A DNA stretch of 64,000 bases from positions 744,001 to 808,000 of the forward strand of contig NZ_BMFU01000001.1 in NCBI RefSeq assembly GCF_014639235.1, given 5' to 3'. Within the stretch, counting starts at the first letter, position 1, and every line of letters begins with the position of its first letter. Source of the DNA: Paenibacillus silvae (GTDB taxonomy: Bacteria; Bacillota; Bacilli; Paenibacillales; Paenibacillaceae). The notes beneath the pieces are model-generated. The model was given only the letters and a program-made list of their open reading frames with translations, had not been told where the DNA came from and ran no database searches. Shown one piece after another: positions 60,551-64,000 of the stretch. Both the position numbers and the translations under genes were made by a program.

Positions 60551-60913
60551 CTATTCATCAACTCCGCCAAAAAGAGAGACGACCCACTTGATGCCGCTGT
60601 TCGACAGGTTCTGCAGCAGGCCCGCTGTTTTGTCTGCGAGCACATCGACTGGAGGTTTATGTTGATCTGCTCCAAGCACCTGACTTGGAGTCTGGACAGG
60701 AACAAAAGGCTGCTTCTTCACCTCAGATGGAGCAGTTCCAGCAGGTGCAGACTCATTTTGCACCTGAGTCGATTCAGTAGTAGTAGCCATTGCCGGAATG
60801 CTTTCGACAGGTTTGTTCTTCTGAAAACCATTACCCGCCAGCTGCATGCCAAGCAGCACGCCGAGCAGCATAAGCACGCTGACAGATAACATCTTTTTGC
60901 CGAATCTGGACAT
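60551..60913 (-). CDS. yqxA: YqxA-like DUF3679 protein
   Basis: The 120-residue protein has one N-terminal membrane helix (about 8-26, SVSVLMLLGVLLGMQLAG), a Ser/Thr/Glu/Pro-rich linker and a C-terminal amphipathic segment (TAGLLQNLSNSGIKWVVSL). DUF3679 proteins lie between spoIIP and lepA in Bacillus; their role is unknown. Position and architecture support the call more than sequence does. Confidence 0.7.
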   Translation of the reverse strand: MSRFGKKMLSVSVLMLLGVLLGMQLAGNGFQKNKPVESIPAMATTTESTQVQNESAPAGTAPSEVKKQPFVPVQTPSQVLGADQHKPPVDVLADKTAGLLQNLSNSGIKWVVSLFGGVDE

Positions 60914-60985
60914 CTTGTCTTCCTCCCTCTTGTATAGGATAAATAGAATTCAAGTCTGTTCCGGGATCACGAGATTACTAGCTCA

Positions 60986-62278
60986 CTACCCGTTCTTGGA
61001 TGCTGGCTTTGCGCTGGCTTTATCCACGTTCTGCTCTTCCCAGTACACTTCTGCGATCATGTCAGCGAGAACTTTGGACGTTCGTTTGAGCTCGGCCGCC
61101 GTATTGTCGATGCCCCCGATTTCGATCAAAATGCTGTTCGGTGAAAGCGTCTGATTATATTCTCCATTGTTGCCTCCACCACCATTTTTACCCCACACCC
61201 CTCGGGACACTCCTGGATATTTCGCCTCCAGTTTTTTATGAATTTTGGCAGCAAAGGCTTCATTCTTGCGCCAGTTCGGATTCTCATGACCGATGATGAA
61301 GTATACCTTGGCATAGCTCTGATCACCGATCATTGTTGTTGTTTTTTTATGCCGCTGTGAATCACGGTGAATATCAATCAGATACGTCAAGTCATCATTC
61401 TGAGCGAGCGCTGCCTTTACGGTTTGCCTCGAATATTTATAAGAGAAGTTCCAGTTATAATCTTTTACTTTGGTCTGGTAATCCTCCTGCGCATGTTCAA
61501 CTCCAATACCGAGCTTCTGCAAGCTGTCAGACAGATACGTCCCTACTTGAAAAACATTGCCCGTCGGCTTGCCGGAGGAAGGATTGTCACTATTCGTGCC
61601 GAGCAGTGGATTATACCCTTCACGCGGATGCGAATGATAGATTAGTACCGACTTTTTAGCAATAGCAGCATTGCCCTTGTCTTGTCCGCTGCCTTTGGAT
61701 GGGGGATCTCCATTATCCTCGCCGGAATCTGTGTTGTCTCCCCCCGAAGAGGGGGTGTTGTCCTGACCCGGAGGAAGATGCAGGTCACTTTCAGGATTGC
61801 CTTCGCCTGATGAGGCTGTTTCGGTAAGTCCCGGACCCGGCTGATAATCTTCGGGCGCTTCTGCCTTCGTATTTCCCGACCCGGGCCGGAGCAGGACCGG
61901 CTGATTTGTCCCCATGCCCGGCATCTCACGTGCAATCAGGCTTTTCGGGTCCTGCGGATTGACGTTAGTCAGCAGTTGAAATACAAAAGAGGTCAGATTT
62001 TCACCGGAGATCGCAGAATTCTGCTCCTTTTGGGTTAGATGAGGCATCTCCATGCCCAGCATATCTACAAAAAATCGACTGGAGACCGATCCTGCGAATC
62101 CTTTCATTGAAGAAACGGGTGAGCTGTTCAGCCGTTTTTCGGCCATTCCACCAAGCCCCAGTGCAACAAAAAAGAGGGCGGATATTATCATAAGCAACAA
62201 TAGTGTACGGCCCATGGCCAGCACATGCAGACATCTTTTTTTCCACTTGCCGATGTTCCATGCCAGGATCTTGTTCAT
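60986..62278 (-). CDS. spoIIP: Stage II sporulation protein P
   Basis: SpoIIP is the amidase and endopeptidase in the DMP engulfment machine that thins septal peptidoglycan. The protein has one membrane helix (about 21-43). A Pro/Ser/Gly/Asp-rich low-complexity linker (about 135-220) follows. The amidase domain has LIYHSHPREGYNPLLG near residue 230, LTYLIDIHRDSQRH near 315, FIIGHENPNW and LSPNSILIEIGG. The ATG at 62278 with GGAAGGAGA gives 430 residues. It follows gpr, the usual neighbour. Confidence 0.93.
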   Translation of the reverse strand: MNKILAWNIGKWKKRCLHVLAMGRTLLLLMIISALFFVALGLGGMAEKRLNSSPVSSMKGFAGSVSSRFFVDMLGMEMPHLTQKEQNSAISGENLTSFVFQLLTNVNPQDPKSLIAREMPGMGTNQPVLLRPGSGNTKAEAPEDYQPGPGLTETASSGEGNPESDLHLPPGQDNTPSSGGDNTDSGEDNGDPPSKGSGQDKGNAAIAKKSVLIYHSHPREGYNPLLGTNSDNPSSGKPTGNVFQVGTYLSDSLQKLGIGVEHAQEDYQTKVKDYNWNFSYKYSRQTVKAALAQNDDLTYLIDIHRDSQRHKKTTTMIGDQSYAKVYFIIGHENPNWRKNEAFAAKIHKKLEAKYPGVSRGVWGKNGGGGNNGEYNQTLSPNSILIEIGGIDNTAAELKRTSKVLADMIAEVYWEEQNVDKASAKPASKNG

Positions 62279-62488
62279 TCTTCTGTCTCCTTCCCTTGCT
62301 GGACAACTCTTATACTTCAACTCTATGAGCGTGCGCAAATTGATAGAACAGGAAGTAGAAAGATTACTTGAACAAAAAAAGAAAGCCCGCTAGATTCGGA
62401 CCTTCTTCATGGCTGTTCATTTTAGAAGCAGATATGGAGAAATGAGGGAAGTTCCCTTGAAAGGATATGCAGAGGTACGGGAGCTTTC

Positions 62489-63490
62489 CTAATGCGTATA
62501 CGCCGCAACGTTTCCTGGATGTACAGCTTCGTGCAGTGCAGCATTCAGGCCGGTAGCGATAACGTTGGCGATGCCTTCGATAAACTCGTCAATCTCCTTC
62601 GGTGTCACGATGAGGTCATGTCCGAGCGGTTCAAGCACTTCTTTTACCAGACTTAAACGATCTGCTTCACTGATGTCATCGAGCATACCCATGATTTGTT
62701 TCGTCTGATCCGTTTCCTGCCGGAAATGAGAACGCATCATCTCAATGACGTTATTAACGATGGTGGAGGCATAACATACGGTTGGCACGCCAATAGCAAT
62801 GCAAGGAACACCCAGAATTTCCTTCGTTAATCCGCGACGTTTGTTACCGATGCCAGAGCCTGGATGAATACCAATATCCGCCACCTGAATGGTAGTGTTC
62901 ACACGTTCAAGAGAGCGGGAGGCCAGTGCATCAATAGCGATAATCGCATCAGGGCGGGTACGTTCAACAATGCCCTGCACAATGTCACTCGACTCAATCC
63001 CCGTTGTACCAAGCACACCCGGAGCAATCGCGCTGACCTCACGATATCCGGGGGCTACCTGATCAGGTACCAGTTCGAAATACTGGCGAGTGACCATTAA
63101 ATTTTCCACAACTAATGGGCCGAGAGAATCCGGGGTCACATTCAGGTTACCCAAGCCTACAATCAGCACTTTGGATGTTTTATTAATTCCGGCCTTCAGC
63201 ATAAAATTTTCCATTTCACGTGTGAATTCCGCAGCTACCCGCTCCTGCAGATCGGTATCCCCGTTACGAAGGGAAGGCACCTCGAGTGTGACATAGTGAC
63301 CTTTAACACGCCCAATCGCTTTTGCGGCTTCATCATTCAGAACATCTATGCGGGTAATCGTAATGCCATCTTTGGTATCCACATCTTCACGCAGTCCGGG
63401 AATCGTTTGTTTCTGGCTGCCTTGTGCCATTTCTTTCGATTCAATCGCCAAATCGGTGCGCACGGTGTAGTTTTGCAAATCCAATGTCAT
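62489..63490 (-). CDS. gpr: Spore germination protease GPR
   Basis: GPR degrades small acid-soluble spore proteins at germination. The N-terminal propeptide (about 1-16, NYTVRTDLAIESKE) and LVVGLGN-type core (VLIVGLGNLNVTPDSLGPLV), with DAIIAIDALASRSLERV, TTIQVADIGIHPGSGIGNKR and FIEGIANVIATGLNAALHEA, are diagnostic. The ATG at 63490 with GGGAGG upstream gives 333 residues; the open frame continues to 63565 without an RBS. It is divergent from rpsT. Confidence 0.95.
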   Translation of the reverse strand: MTLDLQNYTVRTDLAIESKEMAQGSQKQTIPGLREDVDTKDGITITRIDVLNDEAAKAIGRVKGHYVTLEVPSLRNGDTDLQERVAAEFTREMENFMLKAGINKTSKVLIVGLGNLNVTPDSLGPLVVENLMVTRQYFELVPDQVAPGYREVSAIAPGVLGTTGIESSDIVQGIVERTRPDAIIAIDALASRSLERVNTTIQVADIGIHPGSGIGNKRRGLTKEILGVPCIAIGVPTVCYASTIVNNVIEMMRSHFRQETDQTKQIMGMLDDISEADRLSLVKEVLEPLGHDLIVTPKEIDEFIEGIANVIATGLNAALHEAVHPGNVAAYTH

Positions 63491-63579
63491 CTTTCGCTGC
63501 CTCCCTTGAACCATTTGAGCATATTGTGTGGGAAAAAGACGGGCTTTATGCACTCTGCTGAACAACCATGCAAAATCTG

Positions 63580-63608
63580 TTGCAATTTACATTCTAGCGT
63601 GATAGAAT
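63580..63608 (+). promoter_or_regulatory. SigA-type promoter of rpsT
   Basis: TTGCAA (63580-63585) and TAGAAT (63603-63608) are spaced by 17 bp, with the rpsT RBS 40 bp downstream. Confidence 0.75.
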
Positions 63609-63664
63609 ATTTTAAGTTGTGAAACGTTTGTATTCATGCGAATGCCTTACAGGAGGTGAATGTA

Positions 63665-63937
63665 ATGCCAAACATCAAATCCGCTGTTAAACGCGTAAAA
63701 ACGAGCGACAAGCGCCGCGCACTCAACGCTTCTCAGAAGTCTGCACTCCGCACAGCTGTTAAAGCTGCTGATGCTGCTCTGGTAAGCAACGAAGTTGAAA
63801 CTGCGAAAGCTGCGATTCAAGCTGCTTCCAAAAAGCTGGACAAGGCTGTAACTAAAGGTCTGGTTCACAAAAATGCAGCTGCACGCAAAAAGTCTCGCTT
63901 GGCGAAAAAACTGAACGCTCTTTCCGCACAAGCGTAA
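63665..63937 (+). CDS. rpsT: 30S ribosomal protein S20
   Basis: The 90-residue protein is bS20: MPNIKSAVKRVKTSDKRRAL, the alanine/lysine-rich helices, and a C-terminal HKNAAARKKSRLAKKL. It helps assemble the 30S subunit. The ATG at 63665 follows a perfect AGGAGGTGA, so an in-frame ATG nine bases earlier is not the start. It is divergent from gpr and ends in a terminator. Confidence 0.97.
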   Translation: MPNIKSAVKRVKTSDKRRALNASQKSALRTAVKAADAALVSNEVETAKAAIQAASKKLDKAVTKGLVHKNAAARKKSRLAKKLNALSAQA

Positions 63938-63962
63938 GAAGCGTTACTTATACGAACCAATG

Positions 63963-64000
63963 GAAAAATCCTGAACAGCATGGGCTTTCAGGATTTTTTA
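63963..64000 (+). terminator. Terminator of rpsT
   Basis: AAAATCCTGA and TCAGGATTTT pair around a loop and run into TTTTT at the end of the window. Confidence 0.85.

Noticed and set aside
62325..62393. 22-codon plus-strand frame MSVRKLIEQEVERLLEQKKK
   Set aside because: It looks like a small helical peptide, but it has no RBS, lies in the spoIIP upstream region and has no other support.

Overview
The window is a chromosomal stretch of an endospore-forming Bacillota bacterium, almost certainly a Paenibacillus. The evidence is gene order and protein family, not a database match: the yqfC-yqfD-phoH-yqfF-ybeY-dgkA-cdd-era-recO-glyQS-dnaG-rpoD run, spoIIP and gpr, SigA-type promoters, a glycine T-box, CIRCE control of the dnaK operon, and moderate GC content. 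Nearly all genes are on the minus strand. Only the first aminotransferase, a Na+/phosphate symporter-like gene and rpsT read on the plus strand. I see no prophage, transposase gene, CRISPR array, rRNA or tRNA.

Reading left to right (mostly against transcription): 1-1700 holds a GntR/MocR-type regulator cut by the window edge and a divergent aminotransferase. 1630-2190 holds the RNase P RNA gene with promoter and terminator. 2230-19730 is the core housekeeping block: Nif3-like protein, trmK, rpoD, dnaG, a DUF188 protein, glyS, glyQ with its T-box, recO, yqzL, era, cdd, dgkA, ybeY, a PgpH-type HD protein, phoH, yqfD and yqfC. 19830-23200 is an nfeD-floA membrane-stress operon behind a textbook ECF SigW-type promoter, with a third gene for a charged, repeat-bearing membrane protein. 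23300-26200 holds yqeY, rpsU, a HIT protein, an Sm-like small protein and a gene-poor, repeat-rich stretch. 26240-39060 is the recombination block sbcC-sbcD and addA-addB.

39270-46560 holds RNA-modification and translation genes (RlmI-like, mtaB, rsmE, prmA) with a NUDIX hydrolase, a site-2 protease and the transporter. 46740-47770 is a cluster of three small stress-like proteins. 48000-53200 is hrcA-grpE-dnaK-dnaJ under one promoter and CIRCE operator. 53240-57200 holds a two-component system, an exported Lys/Ala/His-rich histone H1-like protein and a GNAT acetyltransferase. 57300-64000 is hemW, lepA, yqxA, spoIIP, gpr and the divergent rpsT.

The most unusual content is intergenic. A family of small elements with related ends but different interiors appears in at least six places. 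One full copy sits between grpE and dnaK. Three copies have terminal inverted repeats beginning TATATAAGTT, and one of these (25525-25979) carries four copies of a separate 24-bp motif in palindromic array. A second inverted-repeat element lies at 24643-24805. Next to the large element is a structured RNA candidate (26010-26113) with mutually exclusive terminator and antiterminator pairings. The RNase P RNA has the A-type rather than the Bacillus B-type layout.
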